A DNA stretch of 64,000 nt, taken from contig ML769476.1 of assembly GCA_009733575.1 (NCBI GenBank), positions 1 to 64,000 of the forward strand. Direction: 5' to 3'. Source of the stretch: Gymnopus androsaceus JB14. Taxonomy: Eukaryota; Basidiomycota; Agaricomycetes; Agaricales; Omphalotaceae. Within the stretch, counting starts at the first letter, position 1; each line of letters opens with the position of its first letter. The notes below the pieces were generated by a model. It saw only the letters and a list, made by a program, of their open reading frames with translations. It searched no databases and was not told the DNA's origin. The position numbers and the translations under genes were made by a program. Positions 22,994-35,308 of the stretch are shown one piece after another.

Positions 22994-23643
22994 CGGATGA
23001 TGATACGTGGATGGCATCGATGGAGCGGTGCGCTTGTCGCCAGATCTATCTTAGCTTGTACTATGTAGTTTTAAGTCTCGAATATATTTTTGTGTACATG
23101 TTGCCAAACTTCCCGACTTCATTTGCATCTGAATGCGTGCGTGGCTTGTACAAGGCTTGTTCCATCGCTCCTCTACCTCAAACCACATGAATGCCGCCCC
23201 TTGCTGTGTGCGGCCGCCTGTGTCTAGCTGTGTCTGCGCGCAAAGTCATTTATGATCATTTGCTTTGAATTGCGTCTGTCGATCATATCTGTTGGGCGTA
23301 ATGTTCTCTGTATAGTCCGTGCGGGTTGTCATGATGATGATGAGAACTTTCTCGGGACTGTGACAATGAGCGCAATTGTTCTGGCTTCTTATACCCACCG
23401 TCCGCGTCGTAGTCAACGTCTCCTCTTCACTCCTCACTCGAGGCCTGACCTAACCAAATAATATCTCATCTTTCGGGACGGCTGGCGCGTCTCAACCCGC
23501 TCTCTTTTTTTCTCGAGCTATAGACCTCCTGGCCTAGGCATCAAGCTCTTTTCCTCTCTCTACCTCTATTCGTCCGGGTCCTTTAATTCTCGTTCTTTCC
23601 TTAATCTTAACTGGGTATTCCGCGCGATCTCGGCAAAAGTACC
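22994..23643. other. Intergenic
   Basis: Spacer with a CT-rich stretch near 23500-23600 just before the next gene. No gene supported. Confidence 0.5.
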
Positions 23644-24523
23644 ATGGGCAGTAAAATAGGCTGGATCCGCGCTGGGTTGTATGTAGCCTTGGTGTGTGTT
23701 TTTTTCGTTTAGTACAACTTGAATGAAACAGACTCGCGTTTTTCTTTCTCTGTAAATGCAGCTCATATTCTCGTTCATCCTCTTCGCCCTATCGTGCGCC
23801 CGTATCAACTACACCCTTCATCTCTCTCGAACAGATCCATTGAATAGAGGGATATCATTTTACGGTACGTCCAAAGCCTAGCCGCTGAATATTTCTTTCA
23901 CTTGAATCACTTAAGCTCTCGGCCAATCTCTGATAATTCGTGCATATTACAGATCCAGTTATCCCGGAACTCATCTTCACCACACTGGTAACAATGGCAT
24001 GGTCTGGTCTCATGTAAGTTGTGATTGCGCGTACTTTGTGATTGAGTTCTGACTGGCATCTGTACGCTTTATAGGCTCGTTTTGTTCTTCAGTGACGCAT
24101 TGAAGATCCCATTCTTGAAGCGACATGGTGAAGAACTTATAGGTATAATCGTTTTGTGGTTCTTTTGGGTCGGAGGAGCTGCTGCTGCTTCGGTACGTGC
24201 ATATTTTCTTCCTTCCTTACCTTTCAGTCCGTCCGTCCACCGTGAATTCGATTTTGTGACAACCAAAAAACTAACTTGACGTCCACTCTCCACAGGCGCT
24301 TTGGGGAGACCTCTCATTTTGCCAACAATTCCAAACCTGCCAAGTTCTATCCGCACTGGAAGCTTTCGCATGGTTTGGATGGCTTACTCTGACTGCCCTA
24401 ATTGTGCTTTCATTAGTTGTCTTTGTACAGTCTCAAAGGAAAGGAGGGAAAGGTTTGGAAGAGCCTCTTCCGACTCGTCGAGACGATTGGCCTGGGCTGG
24501 AAGCGAGGAAGGATTCAGTTTAA
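23644..24523 (+). CDS. Four-helix membrane protein, MARVEL-like
   Basis: Five exons with canonical introns give ~190 residues: helix 1 GWIRAGLYVALLIFSFILFA, helix 2 PELIFTTLVTMAWSGLMLVLF, helix 3 IGIIVLWFFWVGGAAAASAL, a Cys-containing loop (CQQFQTCQVLSALEAF) and helix 4 FGWLTLTALIVLSLVVFV. Helix number, the short Cys loop before helix 4 and the length fit fungal MARVEL-domain proteins, which associate with membrane microdomains. The C-terminus is charged and short. The ATG at 23644 sits just before helix 1. No disruption. The family call is from topology and loop pattern only. Confidence 0.65.
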
Positions 24524-25721
24524 GCAGTAGTACTAGGAGATGTTGGCAATGCTGCTTGTCCTTGGCGGTATGGAGTATTTGTAGAACTTATTCTTGTCTT
24601 TCGGTGGTTTCCTCGGCTGTTATATACCCGTCCTACACTTTTGTATTTTGCTTACTGTACCAATGTACATCCTTCGTTTGCAATGTATCGCATACCATTA
24701 CTGGAAGTCTTTGAATTTGATTTCAACGAGAGAAAAGTGCAACAAGGTACCAAAAAACGACAAGCCATGTCTTCATCGCTCTCTTCAGTGTTCAGGATTT
24801 GAAAGCTCGACTCGGGTTCCGTATGCACTGCTCGTTTGCTAGGTGTGATCTCCATCATCGATCACTGCAGGTGCGAACGCGTTCTAATGATTATAAGACC
24901 AGAAATAATAAAACGAACACGTACTAGGCCAAGCAGTCCCAAGTACATCCAAAAAGCTCACCGAGAAGGACATAAGCTTCCTCCCATTGCTTCTTCGTAA
25001 TTTTCGAATGAAGGGACGAAAGAGTCTTGTCTCGGAGATTGCATAGCTATAAAAATCTTTAAGCGAAGATGTATAAGCAGGCTAATACAGTATATAGAAA
25101 TCCGAACGACTTGGATAGAAAGTTTAAAAAGCACCGACATATAAGCATCTGGATTTCGTGTGTCCGCTCTAACAAAAAGGTCTGCCAAGATAGCGGCTGG
25201 CTTGGAAACATGGTCCATGGATCGACGAAAGTGTAGCCTTGAGGTATATATTTTCCGGTCGAAGATGTAGAAGACTAGCACTTTTGGGACGTATGATATA
25301 TGTAGAGGTTGAACGGTTCAAGTATCATACGCTGGAAACGAACAATAATTTTACCTGTAAAGCGACTCGGAGCTGAGACATTTCGAAAGTAAGAAAGAAA
25401 GCTACTTAATACAAATGTTATCACGAATGGAGAGAAAGTGTGTTGTAGGAAAGCGACGGCCACTGCGTGGAGCACTGGGAGGAAACTACGTTTCCCCCTT
25501 CCTTGCGCTGCCGCGAGCCCACTGCGTGGTGCTTCCGCTGCGCGGGGCTTTCCTTCATTTTCCTCTCTTCCGGGCTTGACCGGCGAGAACGGATCGAGCT
25601 CAGGACATATGGGGCATATGGGAGAATATGTGATCGGGGCAATAGTTATGACCGTGCACTCAAGTCCTCTTTCAAGCTCCGCAGCCGTGGAGCCGGAAGC
25701 CGGAATAACTTCATTACATAA
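24524..25721. other. Intergenic with GC-rich insert-like segment
   Basis: No gene. From ~25440 the sequence becomes GC-rich, with the 11-mer CCACTGCGTGG twice (second copy CCACTGCGTGG followed by TGC) and a GGAAAC/GTTTCC hairpin, abutting the short MITE copy at 25722. It looks like inserted repetitive DNA. Confidence 0.4.
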
Positions 25722-25809
25722 CGGTTCGGATCAAGCCCCGATCATTCCAAAGGGGCTGACGAAGGATTACCCGTTACCGGGCCGGAGCAAAGGGCTTGCT
25801 CCGAACCTA
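25722..25809. mobile_element. Short internal-deletion copy of the MITE
   Basis: Matches both ends of the 20896-21016 element (GGTTCGGATCAAGCCCC at the left; the right ~45 bp nearly identical, ending CTCCGAACCTA) but lacks about 30 bp of the middle. No target duplication was recognised. Confidence 0.65.
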
Positions 25810-26035
25810 CAGCTTTTGCTAAACGGAAATGGCTCTCGAGCTTTTGGATGTATGTTCTTCGGCGCGTTTGGTACTTCAGACTCATCCGCTCTACAGGTGA
25901 CTGGCCCGGGCTAGCCTACATATGTGGGACGTTCTTATGTAGCCTATTGAAGTTGACACTGACGATCATGGCTTTGGGTTAGGCTTAGGAGGGTGAGACG
26001 CTCATGAACGCTCAATTAAGCCAATGTGCTCATAC

Positions 26036-28373
26036 ATGGGTAGATTCGTGGTCGTATTCTCCTTATTCTCACTTCTTATGAAGGAAAAGGTGTGCCCTTC
26101 CACAATCCTTACCCTTAATAACATTCATCTTCTTTTACCCAGTTGTACTTGAATGAGGTGGTTCTCGGAACTACATTTGGGATCCTCATCGGCCCACACG
26201 TTGGAAACATATTCAATCCTCGTTCTTGGAGTTCGTCTTCTTCAATCTCTCAAAATATCACACTGGAAGTTATGCGCATCGTCCTTGCTACCGGTCTCTT
26301 TGCGATAGGCATAGAACTTCCCAAGAACTATATGTGGAAGCATGCTAAAGGTCTTCTAACTATGGTTATCCCAACGATGGCAGTTGGATGGCTCGTCGTA
26401 GGAGGTAGTGTCTTTCAGTGGTTATTCTAATATGCAAGCGTCTTATCACCTTGATAGGGTTTCTAAAACTGCTCTTTCCACGCTTGACATATGTGTCATG
26501 TCTCGTTATCGCAGCCTGCCTTACTCCAACGGATCCTATCATATGTGCCGCTATCGTTGGTATGTGTGTCTCCCTATCTGCATCCACTTAATTAACGCCC
26601 TGTTGAGGCGGCAAATTTGCGGTCAAGCACGTCCCGGTCAATCTTAGAAGGATATTGAGTGCAGAAAGTGCGGCGAACGATGGCAAGTTGTTTAGAATGT
26701 GTAGCGGCTCGTGCGTCCTGACGATATTGTAGGTCTCGCATATCCATTTCTTAGCATTTCGATATACCTTACCGTCGAGTCTTCTAATCGCGTTGCGTTT
26801 GGTAAATGGTTTTTGGTTGGCTGGCTATGTGGGTTCTTTCCTTTGTAACTTTACATCCAGATATTTATTTAACGATAGATCAAGTCATTTTGGGGGTAGT
26901 ATTGGGAACAATTATGGGTCTGTTCCACTCTTCATTCCTATATTAGACTGGCGATATATTGAATGGCTTACAGGTTTAATCTTCTCTCACCTTTTCAAAT
27001 TGTCCAAACGTAGGGGATTTATCGATCGAGAATCTTATGTTGCTCAGTACATAGCCATGTCTTTTTTCACCATTGGCGTGGCGAAAACCATTGGAAGTGA
27101 CGATCTTCTTGCCGCGGTATGTTCTTTTCGTTACCTTTGTTCATGAACCTCATCCTTCGTTTAGTTCGCTGCAGGTATGATTACGAATTTCTTTCTACCC
27201 ATCCTCTTTATCTTTTAATCCAGGAAGCGCTATGTCTTGGGATGGAGAGTTTAACGTGGAGACTGAAGTAAATTTTAGCAATATCAGCCGCCCAACTTTC
27301 CTAATCACCTTGTAGGGAGAACTATTTGCCTCGGTGATTGACCTTGTTCTCAACTGTGTGAAGCTTTCTTCAATGATTCCAGCACTTCCAAACTTACCAT
27401 TTATGATCTTCAGGTGCATGCTTCATATATATTGGTGGGTCTGACCCTATAAAAGCTTCCAGCGGGCTCATCCTTTAAAAACCAGGCGCTTGGTTGCCTT
27501 TCGAAAACTTCAATATACCATCATTAGGAATTGAACCTTGGCGATTGACTCTACTGTTCATCGCGATTGCATTTCTTAGAAGGATCCCAGCGATAATGCT
27601 TCTTTACAAGTTGATCCCGGAAATCGAGTCTTGGCAAGAGGCTCTGTTCTCCGGACATTTTGGTACGGCAACAACCTATTCTGTCTTGCTAACACTAACT
27701 TTGCGCTGTGCATTATGTAGGACCGGTAAGTCTAGCTCCTGGCCTCAGTAAATTTTCTCAAAGCAGTTTTAGATGGGTGTCGGCGCAGTGTTCATTTCGA
27801 CTCTAGCACTAACTGAGCTCGCTACTCCTAATGATCCACCTCAAAACCAAGAAGAACTTCTTGCGTTGTATATCCAACCTGTCGTAGCGTTTGTCGTGCT
27901 GGGATCGATTATCATCCGTTCGTATTTCTTTCAGTTGTATTCTTCCATGTTGATATAGTCCTTTACTAGACGGTCTTTCCATTCCGTTCTTTTCGTTTGG
28001 GAAAAAAGTCCACTCTCGCACTCTTTCCCTGTCAGCCACCCTTGTGCGTAGCAGCGTCCAGACTGGGTATTTTGGTCCAGTCCTACCTCCCCCGGACTGG
28101 TGGTTGGTGACTCCCCTCAAGAGATTCAGAGGAACCCTGGATTGTCATTGCCAGAAACTCTGCACAACTCTGCAATCAGTTCGGCGAGGCCTAGCCCTAG
28201 ATCGAGTTCTTCGGTGATTTCGTTACCGCGACAGCAAAATGACGACTCTGTGAGTAACAACTGCCAAGGCAAGCTGCAAGGCTAATGCTAACGGTTTTCT
28301 GTAGACCATCGACCAAGGCAAGAACAGCGTCCAACAAACCCAGGGTGTTCGGTTCACCGCAGTTGATGAATGA
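26036..28373 (+). CDS. Plasma-membrane Na+/H+ antiporter (NHA1/SOD2 type)
   Basis: Exports Na+ and K+ in exchange for protons for salt tolerance and pH balance. Readable blocks are FVVVFSLFSLLMKEK, LYLNEVVLGTTFGILIGPH, GLFAIGIELPKNYMWKH, the ion-binding CLTPTDPIICAAIVGG motif, LRRILSAESAANDG, SDDLLAAFAAGSAMSWDG, and MGVGAVFISTLAL. The tail is Ser-rich and ends at 28371-28373 (RFTAVDE). The intron after AND (26683-26732) starts with GCAAGT, a GC-AG intron. A 10-nt micro-exon (27165-27174) supplies part of the FAAG sequence. One base seems missing near 28108, where PPPDWWLV shifts to DSPQEIQRNPG. The first exon is not resolved; 26036 is the first supported Met, and a few residues may lie upstream. 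Confidence 0.85.
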
Positions 28374-28791
28374 CGCTGGTTGGCAATCCTTCCAAGAGTC
28401 AAAAGAAGGATTAAGAACAACTGTTTCATATTTCTACATAGAATTCGTATTGTTCATAGTGTTAGCCAGAGGTACAATCCGAGTAGTTGCCGGTTCGTTC
28501 GTCTGTCCGTTCAGTTAGGACAAGGTTTACTCGGAGAGCATACCTGCAAGCTTCCATCTCCCGCTCATGCTCCCTTCAACTACTGCTCCCGAGTCAGCAT
28601 TGCCTTCCTAGCCAGAGTAGTGCTGTTTATCCTTCGTCCGGGAAAGCTGCCAATATTATGGAGAGGTTCACTGAAAGATCACGAGAACGTTTTTCAGTGA
28701 TACATATTCAAGAACTTGGAGAAATTAATATACGATAACAAGTAATAGTACATACTATATGTAAAGAAAAATGAGCCAACTCGATACTTCA
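28374..28791. other. Convergent intergenic spacer
   Basis: 3' regions of the antiporter (+) and the MYND gene (-). No gene seen. Confidence 0.5.
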
Positions 28792-30640
28792 TCAGTCGCT
28801 GTCTTGGTCATCTTCGCTCTCCTCCTCATCGTCTTCCTCAGAAGAATCAAAATCCGAATCAAACATACTACCTTCGTCATCCTGCTCGCCAAAGTGTTCC
28901 CCGTCAACGAGACTCTTCCAGCTCCACGGCATGGGTCTCGTATATCGACGTGGAGTTCCGATAACTAGGACGGTGCAGATATAGTTTGCTTTGGGCTCTT
29001 TGCACGGGAATGATTGAGGAGAGTATGGAGCCACCGTAATCTCTGGCGGGAATATGCGGTAGTTGATTGTAGCGTGCATTTGCTGAGAAACGAGCGTTTT
29101 AGGATTTTGCTCGATATACAATCTTAGTTTCTTGATCACCGCTGGAGTAAGTGAGACTTGGGCAACGGTGGCAGCATACACGGAGTAAGCCTTGTCGAGG
29201 GAGGAGATAGGGTTGGGAAAACCGGCTAGTAGACGTAGGGTTAATGATGAGGTTGCATGGCATACAGATCGTTGATTTACCAGAATGGTCAGAGCGAATC
29301 GACTGACATTTTTGCTTATGTCCAGCCTTCCAGTCTGCGCGTTGACAATCCTTGGAGCAGTAGAAGCTCACGCCACACAAGGAACATGCCATGGGTTTCG
29401 ATACGGACGATGCAGTGCACTGGCGTATCAGAGTGAGCGAAATCATGATGTTCGATGCGCTAATCGAGACTCACCTTTGTGAAAGCACAAGTCTTTGATG
29501 AGAATCCACCATCCCAGAAGTGCTCCCTAGCCACACGGCTGGACTTTTGAGTCACTTCGAGTGCAAGAGCACACCAGACTGCATAAAGCTTTTCAGACCA
29601 GAGAAGCCACTGGCCATCGTCCTCTTCATCCATATCCAACTCGTCAATAATTTTGACAGCCTTTACGACACGGTTGGTAACGGATATGAAGAAAATCGTG
29701 TAGCAATAGATGATCTGGACCACCAGCTCTGCAGGCTCCTCCAAAAGCTTGCCGAGTCCAGGAATAAGAGCGTCGACTTGCCCCATGATGGGAAAGCATT
29801 TGACAAGGGTTAGGAGTATATCATTGTCTAACGCTACGCAAACCCATTCCGGGCTCTCCTGGAAGCAGGCAGAGAAGTACATGGCACATTCGTGAAGACA
29901 GACATATCTCGATTTGAGTCCACCAGGACCAGGGGTGAATTTCTGTTTCTGGGATGTCAGAAACTCCATGGTGCGACTGAGAAGCGCAACTGAGCCGTGG
30001 CGTAGAGCTGCGCGAAAGACATCGTCGTTATGTACTGTCAGGCGCTCGAAGATGACCAGGATAGATTCGAGCACAGCCGAGTCGAACGTTTGTGCTGGGA
30101 CTTCTTTGGCGTAGGTGAGTTCGTCCCGAATGCGAGACAAACTGAGGGATGCAATATGATACTCGTTGTCTGGTGGAGGAGAGACTGAAATGAACGCATC
30201 AAGAATTTTGGCCCCGTAATCCTCGTAATGAAGAGCAGAGAACAAGCGATTAGCAACGCTACCGACACTGCTGAAAAAGGATATGTCGACGCGCGGATCT
30301 AGGTTGATTGCGAACATCCATGAATGGGCAAGGAAAAAGAGGAAGTCGGGAGTGGCGACTAGAAGATGGTAGAACTCGTCTTTGCTGGCACTAAGCAGGA
30401 CGGAATCAAGGGTATCACCGATGTACGTCCAAAAAGGAGTGGCAATCTGGCCCAGCTTGGCTTGAAGCTCGGGGGAATTGAACCTTCCATCGTTACTGAA
30501 CCCAACCTTACATTTCTCGACGACATCTTCCATCGACGACCACAAACGAGGCCAAGCTCGGACAAGCTCGGAAGCGTCATTGCTGAGACCAAGCTCTTTG
30601 AAAATCGTAGCTTGATTTTCTTCAAAGTCTTTCACAGAAA
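28792..30640 (-). CDS. MYND-type zinc-finger protein
   Basis: A long helical N-terminal exon (~390 codons, 29460-30640) resembles the HEAT-like body of agaricomycete MYND proteins. The next exon carries the zinc finger: MACSLCGVSFYCSKDCQRAD followed by WKAGHKQKCQ, with the Cys/His spacing of MYND domains, preceded by a partial CTASS Cys. Downstream come GFPNPISSLDKAYSVYA and a C-terminal domain (NYRIFPPEITVAPYSPQSF) ending in a long acidic tail (SSEEDDEEESEDDQDSD). MYND fingers bind Pro-rich peptides. The 5' exon upstream of 30640, carrying the true start, is not resolved; an acceptor lies at about 30645. Stop TGA at 28792-28794. Confidence 0.75.
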
Positions 30641-31017
30641 GAAACTGCAGTGGCTAGCGTTAGATGACAATGTGAAGGATTCAGGAAAGGTAGAACGAAC
30701 AGATATGTTGGTGCTAGGCATCGAGGATAATAGCTGATGAGAAGAGGGAAAAGACAGTATGACTTTTCGAAATCGAGGCCGTTAAATACATCGAAAGACA
30801 AAGGAACCGCATTAGGAAGTGTAGAACAAAGACACAAATGTCAAAGAGGCCCTTTGACAAAGGGCTACAAAGAAGAAGCGCCCACCGGAACGCGGCTCGA
30901 GAAACAGCCGCTATACCAAAATGTGCCGCGGATCGTGGAATCCTCACTGTCGCAGTTCCTGCTATTTCGCTTTAGATTCTCCAAGATAAAATTATTCACC
31001 AGCTGGCTCATCCAGAT

Positions 31018-31164
31018 ATGGCACCTCCAAGTTCATCATCATCGATAGCTGAACTTTCGCAGTCAAATCCTGGGCTTTCGTTGCTCCTGAAGCATCAAGC
31101 TACGCGCGATGACTTGGATTTTGAGCGACATGGGTACCAGTATATTACTTTAAACATTACTTGA
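31018..31164 (+). CDS. Short ORF, doubtful
   Basis: ATG-started 48-codon ORF (MAPPSSSSSIAELSQ, then LLLKHQATRDDLDFERHGY). The composition is protein-like, and it stops exactly where the left duplication unit begins, so it could be the remnant of a gene cut by the rearrangement. No family recognised. Confidence 0.2.
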   Translation: MAPPSSSSSIAELSQSNPGLSLLLKHQATRDDLDFERHGYQYITLNIT

Positions 31165-31501
31165 CAAAATTGGGTTGCTCGCTATCTTTGTTTTGCTTTG
31201 ATCTCGATATTATACTTACTATACTCATGCATCTAATTTATGCTGAAGTTTGCATCTCGTGTTTGACGCGATTAACCTTGCCCTGAAGTCTCGTGATGAC
31301 TCATTCGTAAATTACGCCTCCTGTTTAGCGACGAATAGATTGCTACCTCAACATAAAATGATATTACATCTCTTCGCTCAGAACCCTGGAAATACAACTT
31401 TTGAATGAGTACGAGCAAATACTAATGTCTATACACCTCTATCCCTCGTTCGTAATGATCATCTCTTTGATCATGAAGCTCATCATAAATCCTCTCAGTC
31501 A

Positions 31502-32776
31502 TTAAAATCGTCTCACCACCCTCGACCTTTTACTTACCGAGCGCCTAGACGAAGACGCTGACGCCGTAGCAGGAAGCCCTCCAGGGCCGAAATCCGGCTG
31601 TCCCCCAAGACTTCCAAAGATATCCCCGATATAATTCGTCGGCTTAATGCCCTGCTCGAACTGCTCCTTCCATCCATTCAAAATCCCTTCAACTACTTTG
31701 ATACCGGCAAGGTAAATATTCAGCACTGAAGGTTCGAATCCTGGGGAATCACCGAACAAGTTCGCAGCCGCGGTCTCTCCCTCGTGCTGTCTGTCGAAAT
31801 CCGAAGCCGTACGCATGACGATGATTCGGGAAAAGTCTACGAGGCCCGCGAGGGTTGCGCGGAGAAGGACCTCGAGTGTCGCATTATCTTCTTGTTGGGT
31901 AGAGCAGTATACTCCAGTTCCGTTCGTAAACAGCGACGTCGTATTCTCGAACGCCTCACCCAGTAGGACACCAGACCAATAAACATCGGACGTTGCAGTG
32001 TCGCATTCGGTAATGGAAGGAGGAGCAGCTCCGGGGGCATATGCAGGGACATTTGTATACAGTGCACGTTGCTCCTGCGAGGCCGCGCTGTCGTTCAAAG
32101 ACGCAGTCTTTGCAAAGTTCACTGCAATCGTCCTAAGGTCTGAATTGAGCTCAAAGACCTCAGTTCCATAGATGCTCTCCGGATACTGGTCTGGGGCAAA
32201 GGAACCCTGCGGAACATAGCCCGTCGGGAAGTCCAAAGGTTTCTCTCTCGCATCAAATTCGTATTGCAATGCAACCTGTACAGCGAAACGAGCGAACGTT
32301 ACGGACCCGATAGTAGCCACTTTTGGGTTGATCCCTGCGATCCCTGCAATGAGGAAGTAGGTTGTAGTGAGATCAAAGACACCAGAGTAGACCAATGCGG
32401 TCATGGTAGATGCAGCGTTGATTTCGGCTTCGCCTGTGATGAGTTGGCAGATGGAACCGTCTGAGGTGCAGTGAGCATCCGGGAAGAGGGGGGAGAAGCC
32501 GGGGATGGTGATGTTTTGCGCGAGGACATTAAATTCGGGGATGCCATACCACACTTCACCCTCTGGAGTGAACTAGTGCAAGAAATAAGCATGAAACGCA
32601 AGTAAATGTGGTGCAGATTCTGCACGTACCATGTCGATTATGAAGACTTTGGGCTTGATGACATTATTGCCTCTCGAGCTCATGAGATTCGTAACAGGTT
32701 TACCCGAGACTGGTGTCAATAGGTACATGACCACATTGAATAGAAGGAACGAGGCTAGGTTACTATAGCTTCGCAT
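31502..32776 (-). CDS. Purine nucleoside permease family protein (NUP), copy A
   Basis: PF06516-type protein named after the Candida NUP; the fold is of nucleoside-phosphorylase type, so an enzymatic or extracellular nucleoside-handling role is possible. Exon 1 (32630-32776) has a signal peptide or anchor (MRSYSNLASFLLFNVVMYLL), a KPVTN segment and IKPKVFIIDM. One 55-nt intron; exon 2 reads FTPEGEVWYGIPEFNVLAQN, then TGEAEINAASTMTALVYSG, TYFLIAGIAGINPKVATIGSV, DFPTGYVPQGSFAPDQYPES, TSDVYWSGVLLGEAFENTTS and RTASDFDRQ. Intact, ~400 residues, ending SRVVRRF. Divergent from the HotDog gene. Copy B at 35309-36588 is ~85-90% similar by eye. Confidence 0.88.
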
Positions 32777-33603
32777 TTCGCCTGCTTGTCCTCCTTTGGA
32801 TTAGCACGAAGAAAGAGGGCCTATTAAGCTAGAGAAGGAGGGAAGAAGCGTGTACCTGCGGAAACCGCTTATCATGCGCTGTTTTTATACTATCCCGTCC
32901 AGATCCCGTCACTATGGAATAATGACACAATGCAAACACAATGTAAACACAATGTGCATTTCCCTGGATCAAGAAGAACAGATGCGGAGCAGTCTATCCA
33001 TAGGTCCATACAAATTGAGCCGCTTCAACACCAAGCAGGTGCTTATTGGGGATGGAGGACGGGTGAAGAACCAGTACTTCAATTGATATTCCATGAGGGA
33101 AACATGAGATGTGTAGGAAACATGAGATGTGTATGCGGCTAGATAGACATGCACATAGACATGCACACATTTGCAACACCTCCTCCCCAGAACCTGTAAG
33201 CTGTTTGTTCCCTTTAAGGACAAATTATCACTGATTGTACCTCTCTAGATAGCAGCGAAGCTTGAAGCTTGAACTATGTGGCATATCACCATATGTTACA
33301 ATGCTGAATGTATATGCAGGTTAATCCGCGGGTGCAGATAAAGGCGGGAATGGGGCGGGGAACCATAAGGCAGGAATCCGTGAATCCATAACGTCCCGAC
33401 GTTTCCGACCGTGACGGCGACCGGTGACCAAGGCTTCCAGATAATAGAGCAAAGAGCAAGTCTTAAAAGTATGTTTTACAGGTGTAGGACAGCCACAACA
33501 GCAGCCGAAGTAGAACAAACAAGCACCAAATAGCCTCATCAGCGCCAATCATTGAATCGAGTGCCAGCCAAATTTTGATTCACAGCTGCTTTCACCAGCA
33601 AAC
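32777..33603. promoter_or_regulatory. Divergent promoter region, unit A
   Basis: Between the permease and the HotDog pseudogene. A TATA element for the permease on the minus strand (plus TTTTATA, 32882-32888) and the following CTATCCCGTCCAGATCC are conserved with unit B. Repeats of AACACAATGT (32935-32962) and an 18-bp tandem repeat (33098-33133) are also here. Confidence 0.5.
33098..33133. repeat. 18-bp tandem repeat, two copies
   Basis: GGAAACATGAGATGTGTA occurs twice in a row; immediately after, ATAGACATGCAC is also doubled. Confidence 0.85.
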
Positions 33604-34262
33604 ATGACAGTCGCGGGGGCCACTGTATCCCTCCTCGGCTCATCGTTTGCTCCTAGGCTTTTGCTGACAGGTTTTCAATCTGGCTTCTTGATTGCGCCTG
33701 AATGAAGGCTGCAACTATTCCCTCAGCTCCTGGAGGTATTATTCCGCTCGCAGCTAAGTTCTATACAATACTTGGTTTCATTTTTTGCTTCATGGACTTT
33801 TTCTTCATCATAACCACCCATTTCCACTTTATTCGGGAGCTTCCTGTTTTTGCAAAATCTGAGTTTCAGTTTGACTATCGGAGCTTGGGTTAGTAACGCA
33901 ACGGAGACGCGGATTGGACGCGGAAGCAGCTTCCAGAACCCGCGCGTCACCCGAAGACGCCGCACCAACCCCATCTATAACGACTCTACGACCACGCCCC
34001 CGCTTCTACGTCTGGTCCCTCGAACGCCAACGCCACATCGATCGTAAACACACCTTCGAGACAACCCAATATCACGGGAGTAATAGCACGAACCGCTGAC
34101 CGTGATCAAGCACACAAATTCGACCAAATTCGACGCGGCAGCGGCTTTCCGTCTTGCATCTGATCTCGGCGAAACTGAGGACGGTCTAGTAGTCCTACAC
34201 ACGGTCTCCGTCTCCCGTTGCTTCAAACCTGGCCGAATAACGGTACCTCCATGTCGGTGGAT
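33604..34262 (+). pseudogene. THEM6-like HotDog gene, dead copy A
   Basis: Remnant of the gene intact at 37532-39255. It keeps the start region (ATGACAGTCGC), then jumps across a ~520-bp deletion to the intron before VLDCARMKAA. The Arg codon of CAR is now TGA, several small deletions follow, the donor GGTAAG has become GCTAAG, and the 3' third is gone after ACGGTACCTCC. The fragment THFHFIRELPVFAK is still readable. No functional product is expected. Confidence 0.88.
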
Positions 34263-34949
34263 TGTTTCTCAAGCGTGGCTGGGTGAAGGTAGAGCTGTAT
34301 ACTTCCTTCACGTCGGAGCACAAACTCATGATGTTTTGCTGTGTATCATGACTGTAGACTAAACAATTGGAACTCCAGCTACAGTCCTTTCGGGTGTTTA
34401 ATTCTAAATTATTGATAAGGTCCAGATGGAGGAGGATCACACGCATAGAAACAAATTGTTTTTTCTTTGTTTTCCTCTCAACTACACCCATGGCCAATGC
34501 CGCAGCATACACTAAGGCTCGACTTGACCTGCTTCTGCGTGTCACTGTATGAATTTCGTAGCTCAAAATGAACAAAGCCTCGAAGAATGGGCGAAATATT
34601 TCGCCTATAACAGGGTACACGGTTGTTGAACTAACTAAGCACTGCGTTTCCTGCGGCGTGTTTTCAGCTTCTATACAACAGGGTATCATAGATTTTTATA
34701 GTGTAGTTATCTGGGTATCAGCTCAGGGTTACTAGTGGGTTCAACAGGAGGTATCTATTGGCAAGCCATATATTTATGATGTATAACCGTAACCTGAGTC
34801 TGTTACTCTTGTATAAGTATGCTGATATACATAAGACACTCCAGAAAATAGCGAGCGGATTGTGCATCTATTACCTCTAGATAAATCTTTCGGTTACATT
34901 GAGGACACCAGCAATTTTCGGAGACACTTGTATTTAAATTATTTCAACC
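34263..34949. other. Junction spacer between duplication units
   Basis: Non-duplicated sequence between the truncated HotDog copy and the start of unit B. No gene seen. Confidence 0.5.
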
Positions 34950-35308
34950 TTCAAGTATTGGTTACTTGCTGCTTATTTGTTTTGCCTTTGATCTCAATGT
35001 TGTACTTACTTTGGTTACTCATGCGTCCTAAGCTTTACTGTATTCTTGCTTTTACTTATCGGTTTTCTTGAGGTTCTATCTACCTCGTGTTTTTTTGACG
35101 CGAATAACCCTGCCCTTAAGTCTTGTGACGACTCATTCGTACGTCCGATTTAGCAACGAATAGCACCTCAACTTAAAATGATCTCTTCGCTCAAAACTTG
35201 GAAATACAACTTTTTAATAAGTACAAGCAAATAGGAGTGTCTATACGCCTCTATCGCTCGCTCGTAAATGGGTCGTATCATGGAGCTCATCGTAAATTCT
35301 CTCATTCA

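Larger units (their letters stand above)
31160..34262. repeat. Left unit of tandem duplication (permease + HotDog pair)
   Basis: Sequence from about 31160 to 34262 matches 34950 to about 38880 in the same order: 3' flank of the permease, permease (-), divergent promoter with TATACTATCCCGTCCAGATC, HotDog gene (+). The left unit has lost ~520 bp from the 5' half of the HotDog gene and ends abruptly after ACGGTACCTCC. Confidence 0.85.

Noticed and set aside
29500..30740. Several plus-strand ORFs over 90 codons
   Set aside because: Shadows of the MYND-protein exon on the opposite strand.
32935..32962. AACACAATGT repeats as an operator
   Set aside because: Low-complexity and only in unit A; no known factor site.
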